Assembly (NCBI GenBank): GCA_002255365.1
Contig: NCBI01000001.1
Span: 62,001-126,000 of the forward strand
Length of the DNA: 64,000 nucleotides
Source: Chromatiales bacterium 21-64-14
GTDB lineage: Bacteria; Pseudomonadota; Gammaproteobacteria; 21-64-14
Direction of reading: 5' to 3'
The number at the start of each line of letters is the position of its first letter. Positions within the stretch are counted from its first letter, which is position 1. Below are positions 39,599-49,527 of the stretch, piece by piece. The position numbers and the translations under genes are program-made. A model generated the notes under the pieces. That model was not told where the DNA came from. It saw nothing but the letters and a program-made list of their open reading frames with translations, and did no database searches.

Positions 39599-40393
39599 AT
39601 GGGATTACTGTCTGGAAAACGTGCACTGATCGCGGGTCTCGCAAGCAACCGGTCGATCGCGTGGGGTATTGCGCAGGCGATGCAACGGGAAGGCGCGGAA
39701 CTGGCTTTCACCTATCAGGGGGAGAAACTCCAGGGCCGCGCTGAAAAGCTGGCCGGGGAGTGTGGCTCTGAGATCGTGTTGCCCTGCGACGTGGGTAGCG
39801 ATGCGGAGATCGAGGCAGTCTTCGAACGGCTCGATGACTACTGGGAACATCTAGACATCATTGTTCACTCGGTCGCCTTTGCCCCCCGTGAACAACTGCA
39901 GGGGGACTATCTCGATGGTGTCACGCGGGACGGTTTCCGCATCGCACACGACATCAGTTCCTATAGTTTCGCGGCCTTTGCGAAGGCCGGACGCAACATG
40001 ATGCAGGGACGCAACGGCGCACTGCTGACCATGAGCTACCTGGGCTCCCAACGCGCCATGCCCAATTACAACGTCATGGGGCTGGCCAAGGCGAGCCTGG
40101 AGGCCAACGTCCGCTACATGGCCAACTGCCTGGGCCCCGAGGGCATTCGCGTCAACGCCGTGTCCGCGGGCCCCATCAAGACCCTGGCAGCGGCGGGAAT
40201 CGGGGACTTCCGGCGCCTGCTGGATTACGCCGAGCGCAGCTCTCCGCTGAGACGCAATGTCACCATCGAGGACGTCGGTAACGCCGCAGCGTTCCTCTGC
40301 TCCGATATGGCGGCCGGAATCACCGGCGACGTACTCTACGTGGATGCCGGATATCACATGATCGGCGTCGGTGCAGGTCTGGAAACCGACTGA
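39599..40393 (+). CDS. fabI: Enoyl-ACP reductase (NADH) FabI
   Basis: A 264-residue enzyme for the last step of each fatty acid elongation cycle, reducing trans-2-enoyl-ACP. It has the atypical nucleotide site [16 protein letters not shown], the [15 protein letters not shown] region, and the catalytic Y147, Y157 and K164 ([19 protein letters not shown]). The substrate-binding loop [14 protein letters not shown] is the triclosan-contact region, and no unusual residue is seen. Start is an ATG after GGAGCG. It diverges from the peptide transporter operon and converges on the symporter gene 22 bases away. Confidence 0.97.
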   Translation: MGLLSGKRALIAGLASNRSIAWGIAQAMQREGAELAFTYQGEKLQGRAEKLAGECGSEIVLPCDVGSDAEIEAVFERLDDYWEHLDIIVHSVAFAPREQLQGDYLDGVTRDGFRIAHDISSYSFAAFAKAGRNMMQGRNGALLTMSYLGSQRAMPNYNVMGLAKASLEANVRYMANCLGPEGIRVNAVSAGPIKTLAAAGIGDFRRLLDYAERSSPLRRNVTIEDVGNAAAFLCSDMAAGITGDVLYVDAGYHMIGVGAGLETD

Positions 40394-40414
40394 GATCGGG
40401 GCGCATGGCGTCGA

Positions 40415-41758
40415 TCACGCCCGACCACGAGCCTCTGGGGAACCACCCGCCAGCAAGCCACGCTCACCCTCCAAGCGTCCGATGATCACCGCCCCGCATG
40501 AGTCGCTAAATACGTTCACACTGGTGCGGAACATGTCTAATATGCGATCGACGGCCAGGATCAAGCCGATCCCCTCGACCGGCAACCCCACCGCCGCCAG
40601 TATGATGGTAATCGCGACCAGACTAGCCGCCGGAATCCCGGCGACGCCTACCGACGTAAGCAGTGCGGTCACAACCACAGTAAACTGAGCCCCAAAGCCC
40701 AAATCCACCCCGTAGGCCTGGGCGATAAACAGCGCGGCCACACACTCGTACAAGGCGGTCCCGTCCATATTCATGGTCGCGCCGAGCGGAAGCACGAAGC
40801 TGGTTACCCGGTTCGATACGCCGGCATTCTTCTCGACGCACTCCATGGTGAGCGGCAAAGTGGCCGAAGAGGATGCGGTGGAGAACGCCGTTAACAGCGC
40901 CGGGGCCATGGCCCGGTAGTGACGCAACGGGTTGACACCCGCCACCAAGCGCAGCAGCAGTGGCAGAACGACGAAGGCATGGATGGCCAGTGCCGCGAGC
41001 ACCGTGAACGTGAAGCGCAGCAGCACCGAAAGAAGATCCCCCAACGCGTTAAGATCAGTTCCCGAAACGACCTTGGCCACCAGAGCGAACACACCCAAGG
41101 GGGCGAACCTCATTACGAGGTTGGTGATCCCCATCATGACATCGAGCACGCCCTGCCAGAAACTAAGCAACGTATCCGCATGACGATGGTCGATCTTCGT
41201 CATGAAGTAGCCGAACAGCAGGCTGAAAAATATCAGGCCCAGCATCTGGCCATTGGCTGCCGCACGAAATACATTCGCGGGTACCAGCCGTAGAAACACC
41301 GTCGCCACATCCGCAGACCCTTTTCCTTCCACCTGCCGGACCACTTCTGCCGGGATGGCGTGCAGGCCGATGGATGTCTGCGCGGGGTTGCCGTCCACCA
41401 GCCCGGGCGAGATCAGATTGACCATCGCCAGACCAACGAGTATCGCGAGGAGACTGGTGGTCGCGTAGTACAAGAGTGTTTTTCCGCCGAGCCGCCCGAG
41501 CGCGCTACCGGAGCCAATGCCGGCGATCCCCACCACGATGGAGGAGACGATCAACGGAACAACCAACATCTTCAGGGAGTTGAGAAATAAGGTTCCGAGG
41601 AAGTCGTAGGCCGGATAGAGCGGGACACCGAAGACGCCTCTCTGGGTCCCGCTCCAGCTTCCGACCGCTACGGCGAGCGCCATGGCCCCAAGAATCTGCC
41701 AATGGAGTTTCAGGCGCATCCGCAAAGCCGGCCGACCGGAATCCGCGGACACATCCAC
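40415..41758 (-). CDS. Dicarboxylate/amino acid:cation symporter (DAACS)
   Basis: A 447-residue member of the GltP/DctA/SstT family with eight helices and two hairpins. FLNSLKMLVVPLIVSSIV, the serine-rich hairpin FSTASSSATLPLTMEC, the NMDGT motif (LGATMNMDGTALYE) and GIPAASLVAITIIL are all intact; these form the cation and substrate sites. Substrate (glutamate, aspartate, C4-dicarboxylate, serine or cystine) is undetermined. The start is a GTG at 41758; an ATG thirteen codons in (MRLKLHWQ) is an alternative. It lies 52 bases after ppiD on the same strand, with a 6-bp tandem repeat in between. Confidence 0.92.
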   Translation of the reverse strand: MDVSADSGRPALRMRLKLHWQILGAMALAVAVGSWSGTQRGVFGVPLYPAYDFLGTLFLNSLKMLVVPLIVSSIVVGIAGIGSGSALGRLGGKTLLYYATTSLLAILVGLAMVNLISPGLVDGNPAQTSIGLHAIPAEVVRQVEGKGSADVATVFLRLVPANVFRAAANGQMLGLIFFSLLFGYFMTKIDHRHADTLLSFWQGVLDVMMGITNLVMRFAPLGVFALVAKVVSGTDLNALGDLLSVLLRFTFTVLAALAIHAFVVLPLLLRLVAGVNPLRHYRAMAPALLTAFSTASSSATLPLTMECVEKNAGVSNRVTSFVLPLGATMNMDGTALYECVAALFIAQAYGVDLGFGAQFTVVVTALLTSVGVAGIPAASLVAITIILAAVGLPVEGIGLILAVDRILDMFRTSVNVFSDSCGAVIIGRLEGERGLLAGGSPEARGRA

Positions 41759-41776
41759 GACGCCGTACCCTCACCC

Positions 41777-41806
41777 CGGGCACGGGCACGGGCACGGGCA
41801 CGGGCA
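41777..41806. repeat. Hexanucleotide tandem repeat, five copies
   Basis: Five perfect CGGGCA units occupy the 52-base gap between ppiD stop and the DAACS symporter start (both minus strand). Lying 19 bases upstream of the GTG, copy-number change would alter leader length and spacing. Confidence 0.95.
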
Positions 41807-41810
41807 ACCA

Positions 41811-43727
41811 TCATGGCTGTGTAAGTGATTGTTCTTCCATTTCGACCTTGGCATGCTGTTTCAGATCGGCAAGAAGCCCGGTAAATTCCTGCGTGCCGGC
41901 CACCTGTGCCAGCGCCTGTTCATCTACCAGACGTTTGTCTTTCGGTATCCCGCTGGGGTCGCCGTCGGAAACCTGCGTCACCCCAACGATCGCGTATGCG
42001 CCCGAGTCAAGCTCAACGTCTCCGTAGTCGGCATGGCCCTTTTGTGGTCTCCCAGAGCCAAAGACCAATCGTAGGATCTTGGCATCCACAGCCGTGTCCC
42101 CGCGCCCAACCGCCTTCAGCTGCTTGAATCCCAGGTCATCGGCCTTCGCGAGGCGCTGCGGATCACGTCCGGCACGCAATTCCGCGAGTAGTTGCTCCGC
42201 GAGCTTCTTTGCCTGCGCCCGGCCGTACTGATCCCGAAGATCGTCCTCCACCTGCTGATGCACCTCTGCGAGAGGTCTCAGCGCAGCGGGCTTGTGATCG
42301 TGCACCCGAATGACTATCGTCTGAGTTGGGCTGATCTCGATGGGGTCGCTGTTGTTCCCATTGAGTACGTCGGAGCTGAACGCAGCAGCAACCACTTTCG
42401 TGTTGGACGCGAGTCCCGTACCCCCCTGGCGGGAGAACAAGCCGGTGCGCTGCACCTGGAGCCCGAGCTTCTGCGCCGCGATCTGCAGGGTGGCTGGATG
42501 CTCGTAGGTCAGATTGGTAAGGCGGTCCGCCAAAGCATAATAGCGATCTTCGGCCTTGCGTTTGCGGTAATCGGCTGCGAGTTGCGTCTTCACCTCGTCG
42601 AAGGACATCTCTCGGGACGGTTTGACGTCTTCCAACTGGATAATATGGAAACCAAACGCCGTCCGGATGGGCCCCACGATCTCACCCTTCTTCTGGATAG
42701 CGAACACCGCCTTGTCGAAGGCGGGTGTCATCGTGCCCTTGGCAAAGAAACCGAGATCGCCCCCCTGCGCGGCGCTCCCGGGATCCTGGGAATACTCCTT
42801 CGCGAGCTTCGCGAACGAAGCGCCATCGTGCAGGCGCTTCAACAGCGCCTCGGCACGGCTGCGCGCCGCAGCCACCGTCTGCTGGTCGGCATCTTTCGGA
42901 ACCCGGATCAGGATGTGACGCACACGACGCTGCTCCGGCGTGACGAAATTCCCCGCTTGCTGCTTATAAAGGGCGCGCAAGTCCTCGTCACTAACCGGAA
43001 TGCTGCTGGCGAGCTTGCTCACATCGAGATCCAGATAGTCGATACTGACCTCCTCGGGTCTCATGAACTTATCCTTGTGGGCATCGTAGTACTGTTGTAT
43101 CTGACCCTCAGAAACCTTCGCATCGCGCTCGTAACGCGAAATCGGTATGGATAGGTAAAAGAAATCGCGGGTCTGGTCGCGCAATCGGATAAATTGATCC
43201 ACCTCCCAGGGAGTCGCCAGCCCAGTGCGAATCACTCCATCCTGCAACTGCCCGATAAGCAGTTCCCGGCGGAACATCGGCTCGAAACGCAACGGGGTCA
43301 TCCCCTGCGCGCTCAACACCTGCGCATAGCGCTGGTCGGAAAACTGTCCCTTTTCCTGGAATGCCGGAATGCCGTGGATCTCTGCGGCCAGCAGGCTGTT
43401 GCTGATGCGAAATCCAGCGGCATCGGCCGACTGCGCAAGTACCTCCTCATTCACCATCTGCTGCAGGACCCGCTTCCGCAAACGGGATTCATTCACCAAT
43501 TCCGTATAGCGGGGACCGAGTTGTTCCTCCAGACGGTTGCGCTCCTGCTGATAGCGTTCCTGGAACGCCCGCAGGGTGATCTCGGTGCCGTTGACCTTCG
43601 CCACGTCCGCTTCGACATGACCACTGAAATACTGGTTGATACCCCACAGTGCGAAGGGGACCGATATCAGGATCACCACGATCCAGGCGATCCAGCCCGT
43701 GGCGCGATCACGAATGGTCTGCAACAT
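41811..43727 (-). CDS. ppiD: Periplasmic folding chaperone PpiD (SurA-N / parvulin)
   Basis: A 638-residue inner-membrane-anchored periplasmic chaperone that assists proteins leaving the Sec translocon. One N-terminal helix (WIAWIVVILISVPFALWGI, residues 12-30) anchors it. A SurA-type chaperone region follows (VNGTEITLRAFQERYQQERN, LVNESRLRKRVLQQMVNEEV). The parvulin domain at about 275-365 has RRVRHILIRVP, FAKLAKEYSQDPGSAAQGGDLGFF and GPIRTAFGFHIIQLED. The C-terminal part is a second chaperone-like segment. It stands next to tRNA-Asp, tRNA-Val, HU and Lon, the hupB-ppiD neighbourhood seen in enterobacteria. Confidence 0.95.
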   Translation of the reverse strand: MLQTIRDRATGWIAWIVVILISVPFALWGINQYFSGHVEADVAKVNGTEITLRAFQERYQQERNRLEEQLGPRYTELVNESRLRKRVLQQMVNEEVLAQSADAAGFRISNSLLAAEIHGIPAFQEKGQFSDQRYAQVLSAQGMTPLRFEPMFRRELLIGQLQDGVIRTGLATPWEVDQFIRLRDQTRDFFYLSIPISRYERDAKVSEGQIQQYYDAHKDKFMRPEEVSIDYLDLDVSKLASSIPVSDEDLRALYKQQAGNFVTPEQRRVRHILIRVPKDADQQTVAAARSRAEALLKRLHDGASFAKLAKEYSQDPGSAAQGGDLGFFAKGTMTPAFDKAVFAIQKKGEIVGPIRTAFGFHIIQLEDVKPSREMSFDEVKTQLAADYRKRKAEDRYYALADRLTNLTYEHPATLQIAAQKLGLQVQRTGLFSRQGGTGLASNTKVVAAAFSSDVLNGNNSDPIEISPTQTIVIRVHDHKPAALRPLAEVHQQVEDDLRDQYGRAQAKKLAEQLLAELRAGRDPQRLAKADDLGFKQLKAVGRGDTAVDAKILRLVFGSGRPQKGHADYGDVELDSGAYAIVGVTQVSDGDPSGIPKDKRLVDEQALAQVAGTQEFTGLLADLKQHAKVEMEEQSLTQP

Positions 43728-43903
43728 ACCGTCTGGCTCCGTATGGAATCGAGATTACAGGGATCGACTGTTTACGTTAACCCAGGGCCGTGGCCATGAA
43801 AAGCCAAGTTTCCGGCTCTGCCGGGGTTACCCACCTCCCGCACCTCCAGACGACGCCGAGCGGCGCAGCCTTGGGAGGGGCGATACCCCCTTGGTGATCT
43901 GCC

Positions 43904-43943
43904 GCAAAAGAAAAGGGCGCCCAAAGGCGCCCTTTTCTTTTGC
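43904..43943 (-). terminator. Strong bidirectional intrinsic terminator
   Basis: A perfect 18-bp stem (GCAAAAGAAAAGGGCGCC and its complement) with a 4-base loop. A/T-rich ends supply a U-rich tract in either direction. It lies 4 bases beyond the 3' CCA of tRNA-Asp and ends the hup/tRNA-Val/tRNA-Asp transcript before ppiD. Confidence 0.92.
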
Positions 43944-43947
43944 GGGT

Positions 43948-44024
43948 TGGCGGAGTGGACGGGACTCGAACCCGCGACCCCCGGCGTGACAGGCCGGTAT
44001 TCTAACCAGCTGAACTACCACTCC
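43948..44024 (-). tRNA. tRNA-Asp (GTC)
   Basis: A full cloverleaf of 77 bases including an encoded CCA. Acceptor stem GGAGTGG/CCACTCC, discriminator G, D arm with GTTCAGCTGGTTAGAA, anticodon loop CTGTCAC giving GTC, T arm GGTTCGAGTCC. Confidence 0.97.
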
Positions 44025-44035
44025 GACATACGACC

Positions 44036-44111
44036 TGGTGGGTGCTGAGGGGTTCGAACCCCCGCCCTTCGCCTTGTAAGGGCGACGCTCTCCCAGCTGA
44101 GCTAAGCACCC
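44036..44111 (-). tRNA. tRNA-Val (TAC)
   Basis: A full cloverleaf of 76 bases with encoded CCA. Acceptor GGGTGCT/AGCACCC, D arm TAGCTCAGCTGGGAGA, anticodon loop CTTACAA giving TAC, T arm GGTTCGAACCC. It lies 8 bases downstream of the HU gene and 11 bases before tRNA-Asp, so the three are probably one transcript. Confidence 0.97.
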
Positions 44112-44119
44112 GTAATCCC

Positions 44120-44392
44120 TTAGTTTACGGCATCCTTTAAGGCCTTGCCAGCCTTGAAACTCGGGATCTTCGCGGCCTTGATCTTGATCGCCTCTCCAGT
44201 CTGCGGGTTACGGCCATTACGTGCCTTGCGTTTGCGCAACTGGAAACTCCCAAAACCGACCAGCGTTACGGAATCCCCTTTCTTGAGTGCCTTGGTCACA
44301 GCACCCAAAAGTGCCCCCACTGCGCGCGCAGCGGAAGTCTTCGGAAGGTCAGCCGATTTAGCAACCACCTCAATCAGATCTGCCTTATTCAT
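44120..44392 (-). CDS. hupB: DNA-binding protein HU
   Basis: A 90-residue histone-like protein that bends and compacts DNA as a dimer. N-terminal helices [40 protein letters not shown], and the beta-arm with [19 protein letters not shown]; the arm keeps the conserved proline in NPQTG that intercalates between bases. Length is exactly that of the family. GGAGGAG lies before the ATG. It is downstream of lon on the same strand, the conserved lon-hupB order of gammaproteobacteria. Confidence 0.97.
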   Translation of the reverse strand: MNKADLIEVVAKSADLPKTSAARAVGALLGAVTKALKKGDSVTLVGFGSFQLRKRKARNGRNPQTGEAIKIKAAKIPSFKAGKALKDAVN

Positions 44393-44515
44393 GTAATTAT
44401 TCTCCTCCAGGTATCGGGGAAAACCCGCGACTCGGGGACCACCGCCAGGCGGTGAATTACAGCGAAGACCTTGCGGCGCAGGCCTTTATACCAAGCGCCT
44501 CGGAGAACTGTCAAC

Positions 44516-44546
44516 CACAGCGGCGCCGCGTAACGGCGCCGCTGTG
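44516..44546. terminator. Perfect hairpin after lon
   Basis: CACAGCGGCGCCG and its complement form a 13-bp perfect stem with loop CGTAA, starting 9 bases beyond the lon stop. There is no T-run. It is probably a lon terminator or 3' stabilising hairpin, allowing separate control of hupB. Confidence 0.7.
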
Positions 44547-44555
44547 CAGGCTACA

Positions 44556-47003
44556 TCAATGGGGTCTGATCCGACTTCCCTTCTTGGCCTTTCCCTCTTC
44601 CGTTTTCGCAACGTGTTTGGGCTTTTCGTCCCCTTCGCCCCCACCCTGCAAGGGCAATGGCATGTGTTGAAGCGCCACGCCCAACACGTCGTCGATCCAA
44701 CGCACTGGCCGAATGTCGAGCCGGTTCTTAATGTTCTGAGGTATCTCCGTGAGATCTTTCCGGTTCTCTTCCGGAATCAACACAATCTCTACACCGCCGC
44801 GGTGAGCTGCGAGCAACTTCTCCTTGAGCCCGCCGATGGGTAACACCTCGCCTCGCAGCGTAATCTCGCCAGTCATGGCCACATTGGAACGGACCGGAAT
44901 CTTAGTCAGCGCCGAAACCATGGCAGTGCACATCCCTACGCCAGCGCTCGGCCCATCCTTCGGTGTGGCTCCCTCAGGAACATGGATATGCAGATCAAAT
45001 TTCTGGTGGAATTCCGGATCCACCCCCAAAAGTGCCGCCCGGCTCCGCACTACCGTCACGGCAGCCTGGATCGACTCCTGCATCACGTCGCCGAGCTGGC
45101 CGGTATGAATCAGCTTGCCTTTGCCGGGAACCACCGCCGCCTCGATAGTCAACAACTCACCGCCCACCTCGGTCCAAGCCAAGCCGGTAACCTGCCCGAC
45201 CTGGTCATGCTCTTCCGCGCGCCCGTACCGAAACCGGCGCACCCCCAGATAGGGTTCGAGGGCCCGCGGCGTAACGGTGATCTGGCGGCTGCGGGGATTC
45301 ATCTGTACGTTCTTAACCACCTTGCGACAGACCTTGGCAATCTCCCGCTCCAGATTTCGCACGCCGGCCTCGCGCGTGTAGAAGCGAACGATGTCACGGA
45401 TCGCAGTCTTGGAAATCCCGAGCTCGTTGCCCTTGAGGCCGTTCGCCTTCATCTGCTTGGGAACTAGATAACGTTCCGCGATGTTGATCTTCTCGTCTTC
45501 CGTATATCCAGGAAGGCGGATAACTTCCATGCGATCGAGCAGGGCAGGCGGAATATTGAGCGTATTCGCGGTCGCCACGAACATCACATCAGATAGATCA
45601 AAATCCACCTCCAGGTAATGATCATTGAAGGTATGGTTCTGCTCCGGATCCAACACCTCAAGGAGCGCGGACGAAGGATCGCCGCGGAAATCCATCGCCA
45701 TCTTATCTATCTCGTCGAGGAGAAACAGTGGGTTCCGCACCCCGGCCTTCGCCAGATTCTGTACGATCTTCCCAGGCAGCGAACCGATATAGGTCCGCCG
45801 ATGCCCGCGGATCTCTGCCTCGTCACGCACCCCACCTAAAGACATGCGGACGAACTCCCGGTTGGTCGCGCGCGCGATGGAACGGCCCAGGGATGTCTTA
45901 CCTACCCCCGGAGGACCTACCAGGCACAGGATCGGTCCCTTGAGCTTGCGCACCCGCTGCTGAACGGCCAAGTATTCCACGATCCGTTCTTTCACTTTCT
46001 CCAGACCGAAGTGGTCCTCCTCCAGAACCTCTTCGGCCTCGCCGAGATCATTGCGGATCTTCGTGCGTTTCTTCCAGGGAACATTAACCAGCCATTCGAT
46101 ATAGTTACGTACCACCGTAGCTTCCGCCGACATCGGCGACATCAGCCGCAGCTTGTTAAGTTCGCCCGTAGCCTTGGCCTTGACGTCCTTGGGCATCCCC
46201 GCCTTCTCGATCTTCTGGGCGAGGTCTTCCAGCTCGTTGGGTGCGTCCTCGAGTTCGCCGAGCTCCTTTTGGATCGCTTTCATCTGCTCGTTCAGGTAAT
46301 ACTCGCGCTGGCTCTTTTCCATCTGCTGCTTCACGCGCGTTCGGATACGCTTCTCCACCTGCAGGATGTCGATCTCCGCCTCGACCAAACCCATCAGGTG
46401 CTCCAGACGCTCACGCACACCATTGATCTCGAGGATCCGCTGCTTTTCCTCCAGCTTCAGCGCCATGTGTGCGGCGATCGTATCTGCCAAGCGGCCGGGG
46501 TCGTCGATGCCCGCCAGTGAGGTGAGGATCTCCGGCGGGATCTTCTTGTTCAACTTGACGTAATGATCAAACTGGCCCATTACCGAGCGCACCAGCACCT
46601 CGATCTCACGCTCGTCGGCGGGTGCGGACGGCTCCTTGACCGCGACCTGTGCGGAAAAGTAGTCCTCGGTGTTTAGAAAATGCACTACGCTCGCGCGCCG
46701 CGCGCCTTCCACCAGAACCTTCACGGTCCCATCGGGAAGCTTCAGCAGCTGAAGGATCGTCGACAAGGTCCCAAAATGATGGAACTCGTCCACCTGCGGG
46801 TCGTCCACCTCCGCGCTTTTCTGGGCCACCAGCAGAATCTGCTTGTCGGCCTGCATGGCAGCGTCCAACGCGTGGATGGACTTCTCACGGCCCACGAACA
46901 GCGGTATGACCATGTGCGGATAGACCACCACGTCTCGCAGCGGTAGCACTGGCGTCGTGAGGATCGGGTCTTCGATCACTTCTGAAGGCTTGTCTTTCGC
47001 CAT
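44556..47003 (-). CDS. lon: ATP-dependent protease Lon
   Basis: An 815-residue cytoplasmic AAA+ serine protease that degrades damaged and regulatory proteins. The N-terminal substrate domain starts [20 protein letters not shown]. The ATPase has Walker [10 protein letters not shown], Walker [10 protein letters not shown] and sensor residues. The protease domain has the Ser-Lys dyad S686 ([11 protein letters not shown]) and K729 ([13 protein letters not shown]), 43 residues apart as in E. coli. A C-terminal tail of about 30 polar residues ([18 protein letters not shown]) is longer than in E. coli. The ribosome binding site is GAGGAG. It follows clpX on the same strand. Confidence 0.98.
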   Translation of the reverse strand: MAKDKPSEVIEDPILTTPVLPLRDVVVYPHMVIPLFVGREKSIHALDAAMQADKQILLVAQKSAEVDDPQVDEFHHFGTLSTILQLLKLPDGTVKVLVEGARRASVVHFLNTEDYFSAQVAVKEPSAPADEREIEVLVRSVMGQFDHYVKLNKKIPPEILTSLAGIDDPGRLADTIAAHMALKLEEKQRILEINGVRERLEHLMGLVEAEIDILQVEKRIRTRVKQQMEKSQREYYLNEQMKAIQKELGELEDAPNELEDLAQKIEKAGMPKDVKAKATGELNKLRLMSPMSAEATVVRNYIEWLVNVPWKKRTKIRNDLGEAEEVLEEDHFGLEKVKERIVEYLAVQQRVRKLKGPILCLVGPPGVGKTSLGRSIARATNREFVRMSLGGVRDEAEIRGHRRTYIGSLPGKIVQNLAKAGVRNPLFLLDEIDKMAMDFRGDPSSALLEVLDPEQNHTFNDHYLEVDFDLSDVMFVATANTLNIPPALLDRMEVIRLPGYTEDEKINIAERYLVPKQMKANGLKGNELGISKTAIRDIVRFYTREAGVRNLEREIAKVCRKVVKNVQMNPRSRQITVTPRALEPYLGVRRFRYGRAEEHDQVGQVTGLAWTEVGGELLTIEAAVVPGKGKLIHTGQLGDVMQESIQAAVTVVRSRAALLGVDPEFHQKFDLHIHVPEGATPKDGPSAGVGMCTAMVSALTKIPVRSNVAMTGEITLRGEVLPIGGLKEKLLAAHRGGVEIVLIPEENRKDLTEIPQNIKNRLDIRPVRWIDDVLGVALQHMPLPLQGGGEGDEKPKHVAKTEEGKAKKGSRIRPH

Positions 47004-47241
47004 GGGCTCCTCGCAATGCGCTCAAGGTCGGTTAGGCCGTCGAATTACCGTCGGCGCGGGGACGGGCCCCTTGGGGCCCCCGGCGGGCCGGATGGATGGG
47101 CATGCGCCTGATATATGTGGGCGCCGGGGCCCGGATTCAATTGGTGGATGGGGCTTGATACCCTGGTCAGGAAGAATACCAGCAATATCCGTGCCACTCA
47201 GGGAGGACATCCACCACCGCCGGCCAACGACCGGCAGTGGG

Positions 47242-48519
47242 TCAATCAGACGCGGCCCGCTGTTGGTCCGCAGACTCGAAGATCAGGTAAGGCTTTGATT
47301 CACCGGAAACGACCGATTCGTCGATGACCACCTTGGTAACCCCTTCCAGGGATGGGAGTTCGTACATCGTATCCAGCAAAACGTGTTCTAAAATAGTGCG
47401 CAGACCCCGGGCGCCGGTCTTTCGTTCCATGGCCCGCCGGGCCACCGAGCGCAGCGCGTCATCCCGGAACTCCAGTTCGGCGCCTTCCATATCAAACAGC
47501 TTGGCGTACTGCTTAGTGACCGCGTTCTTGGGTTCAGTCAGGATCTGAACCAGGGCTTCTTCATCCAGTTCCTCCAGGGTCGCCACCACCGGCATACGAC
47601 CCACGAATTCCGGGATCAGCCCGAAGCGGATCAGGTCTTCCGGCTCCACGTCATGGAGCAGTTCGCCCACCGATTTGGTCTCATCCTTGCCTTTCACCTC
47701 CGCGGAGAAACCGATGCCACTCTTCTGGGATCGGCTCTGGATGATCTTCTCCAACCCCGCAAACGCCCCACCACAGATAAACAGGATGTTGGTGGTATCG
47801 ACCTGCAGGAATTCCTGCTGGGGGTGCTTGCGCCCGCCCTGCGGGGGGACCGATGCGATCGTGCCCTCGATCAACTTCAGGAGCGCCTGCTGCACACCTT
47901 CACCGGAGACATCCCGAGTGATGGACGGGTTCTCCGACTTGCGGGAAATCTTATCGATCTCGTCGATATAAACGATGCCGGTCTGGGCCTTCTCGACATC
48001 GTAGTCGCACTTCTGAAGCAATTTCTGGATGATGTTCTCCACGTCCTCACCCACGTAGCCCGCCTCGGTCAAGGTGGTGGCGTCGGCAATGGTGAAGGGG
48101 ACGTTCAGAAGCTTGGCCAGGGTCTCCGCAAGCAGGGTCTTACCCGAGCCGGTAGGCCCAATCAACAGAATATTGCTCTTCGAGAGCTCGACCTCGTCCT
48201 TCCTCCGCCTGGATTCCAACCGCTTGTAATGGTTATAGACGGCGACTGCCAGGACCTTCTTGGCGCGCTCCTGACCAATCACATAATCGTCCAGGACCCG
48301 GTTGATCTCGTGGGGCTTGGGGAGCTTCGAACCGCTGACCGCAGACTTTTCCTGGATCTCTTCGCGGATGATATCGTTGCACAGCTCCACGCACTCATCG
48401 CACACGAAGACCGAGGGTCCTGCGATCAGTTTGCGCACCTCGTGCTGGCTCTTGCCGCAGAACGAGCAGTAGAGCAGCTTGCCGCCGTCGTTTCCCCTGC
48501 CGTTTCGTTCGTTACTCAT
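47242..48519 (-). CDS. clpX: ClpX, ATPase subunit of ClpXP
   Basis: A 425-residue unfoldase that feeds tagged proteins to ClpP. An N-terminal zinc-binding domain has two CxxC-like pairs ([14 protein letters not shown] and CDECVELC). The AAA+ core has Walker [13 protein letters not shown], Walker [10 protein letters not shown] and the pore loop [10 protein letters not shown]. The IGF loop (GIGFSAEV) for ClpP docking is present. Start at MSNERNGRG gives the family length (E. coli 424); the frame continues 18 codons upstream without family-like residues. Downstream of clpP on the same strand. Confidence 0.97.
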   Translation of the reverse strand: MSNERNGRGNDGGKLLYCSFCGKSQHEVRKLIAGPSVFVCDECVELCNDIIREEIQEKSAVSGSKLPKPHEINRVLDDYVIGQERAKKVLAVAVYNHYKRLESRRRKDEVELSKSNILLIGPTGSGKTLLAETLAKLLNVPFTIADATTLTEAGYVGEDVENIIQKLLQKCDYDVEKAQTGIVYIDEIDKISRKSENPSITRDVSGEGVQQALLKLIEGTIASVPPQGGRKHPQQEFLQVDTTNILFICGGAFAGLEKIIQSRSQKSGIGFSAEVKGKDETKSVGELLHDVEPEDLIRFGLIPEFVGRMPVVATLEELDEEALVQILTEPKNAVTKQYAKLFDMEGAELEFRDDALRSVARRAMERKTGARGLRTILEHVLLDTMYELPSLEGVTKVVIDESVVSGESKPYLIFESADQQRAASD

Positions 48520-48704
48520 GTCCCAGCCTCGTTCGGAAAAGCCATCCCAGGCGCCGCTCCAACCGGTCCGCAAAGCCTGCCCCCAACTTCCTATTCAACT
48601 ACTTCCCGGATCGTCGCGCAAGTATCGCTCCGCAGCACAGCGACGTTGTGATACCCCGCTAACGCCGTGTATTTCATATGGTTACTCCCGCCCACCGGGC
48701 ACGC

Positions 48705-49361
48705 TCAGGTGGGTTTTTTGTCTGCCACCGACGCGAGACGCTGGGACATCACCATGTCGATCAGCCCATACTCCCGCGCCTCCTCGCCACCGAGGAACCG
48801 GTCACGGTCGGTATCCTGCTCGATTCGTTCCAGAGATTGGCCGGTATGGTGGGAGAGGATCTCGTTGAGCCGCTCCCGCACCCGAAGGATCTCCTTGGCA
48901 TGGATGTCGATATCCGCGGCCTGGCCCTGCATGCCACCGGACGGTTGGTGGATCATGATCCGTGAATTGGGAAGACAGTAGCGCTTGCCGGCCGCCCCGG
49001 CCGCCAACAACACCGCGCCCATGCTTGCCGCCTGACCGATACACATGGTGCTAACGTCCGGCTTGATAAATTGCATGGTGTCGTAGATCGCAAGTCCGGC
49101 ACTCACCGAACCTCCCGGAGAATTGATGTAGAGGTGGATATCCTTGTCCGGGTTCTCGGACTCCAGGAAGAGCAACTGGGCCACCACCACGTTCGCGGCG
49201 TAATCCTCCACCGGGCCCACCAAAAAGATCAGCCGCTCCTTCAGGAGACGGGAGTAGATGTCGTAGGCCCGCTCACCGCGCGCCGTCTGCTCCACCACGA
49301 TCGGCACCAAGTTCAGGGCCGTGATCGGTTCCGCTCCGCTCATCGCCTTCATATCGGTCAT
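48705..49361 (-). CDS. clpP: ClpP protease proteolytic subunit
   Basis: A 218-residue serine protease forming the tetradecameric barrel of ClpXP/ClpAP. Catalytic triad S113 ([14 protein letters not shown]), H138 (MIHQPSGG) and D187 (DTDRDRFL), with the same spacing as E. coli S97-H122-D171. The 16-residue difference corresponds to a slightly longer cleaved propeptide; a later start at M4 or M7 is possible. AAAGGA lies before the ATG. Its position between tig and clpX is the conserved order. Confidence 0.97.
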   Translation of the reverse strand: MTDMKAMSGAEPITALNLVPIVVEQTARGERAYDIYSRLLKERLIFLVGPVEDYAANVVVAQLLFLESENPDKDIHLYINSPGGSVSAGLAIYDTMQFIKPDVSTMCIGQAASMGAVLLAAGAAGKRYCLPNSRIMIHQPSGGMQGQAADIDIHAKEILRVRERLNEILSHHTGQSLERIEQDTDRDRFLGGEEAREYGLIDMVMSQRLASVADKKPT

Positions 49362-49527
49362 GGCGTTGGTTCCTTTAAAATAACGAAATTGCCTATTTTA
49401 CAAGGTCTTCAAGCGCGAACCCAGCGCGACCGAGGCGTGCCACCACTATATCGGCACGTTCGGACGTATACCTCAGTCTCATCTCACCCCGCGCCCAACG
49501 GGGAAAGGTGGAGGCCCAGAGGAGGGT

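Noticed and set aside
48675-48720. Hairpin with a T-run (GGTGGG then TTTTTT) near the 3' end of clpP
   Set aside because: The T-run is on the plus strand and points into clpP, whereas all local genes are on the minus strand; most likely the codons for Lys-Lys-Pro-Thr seen in reverse.
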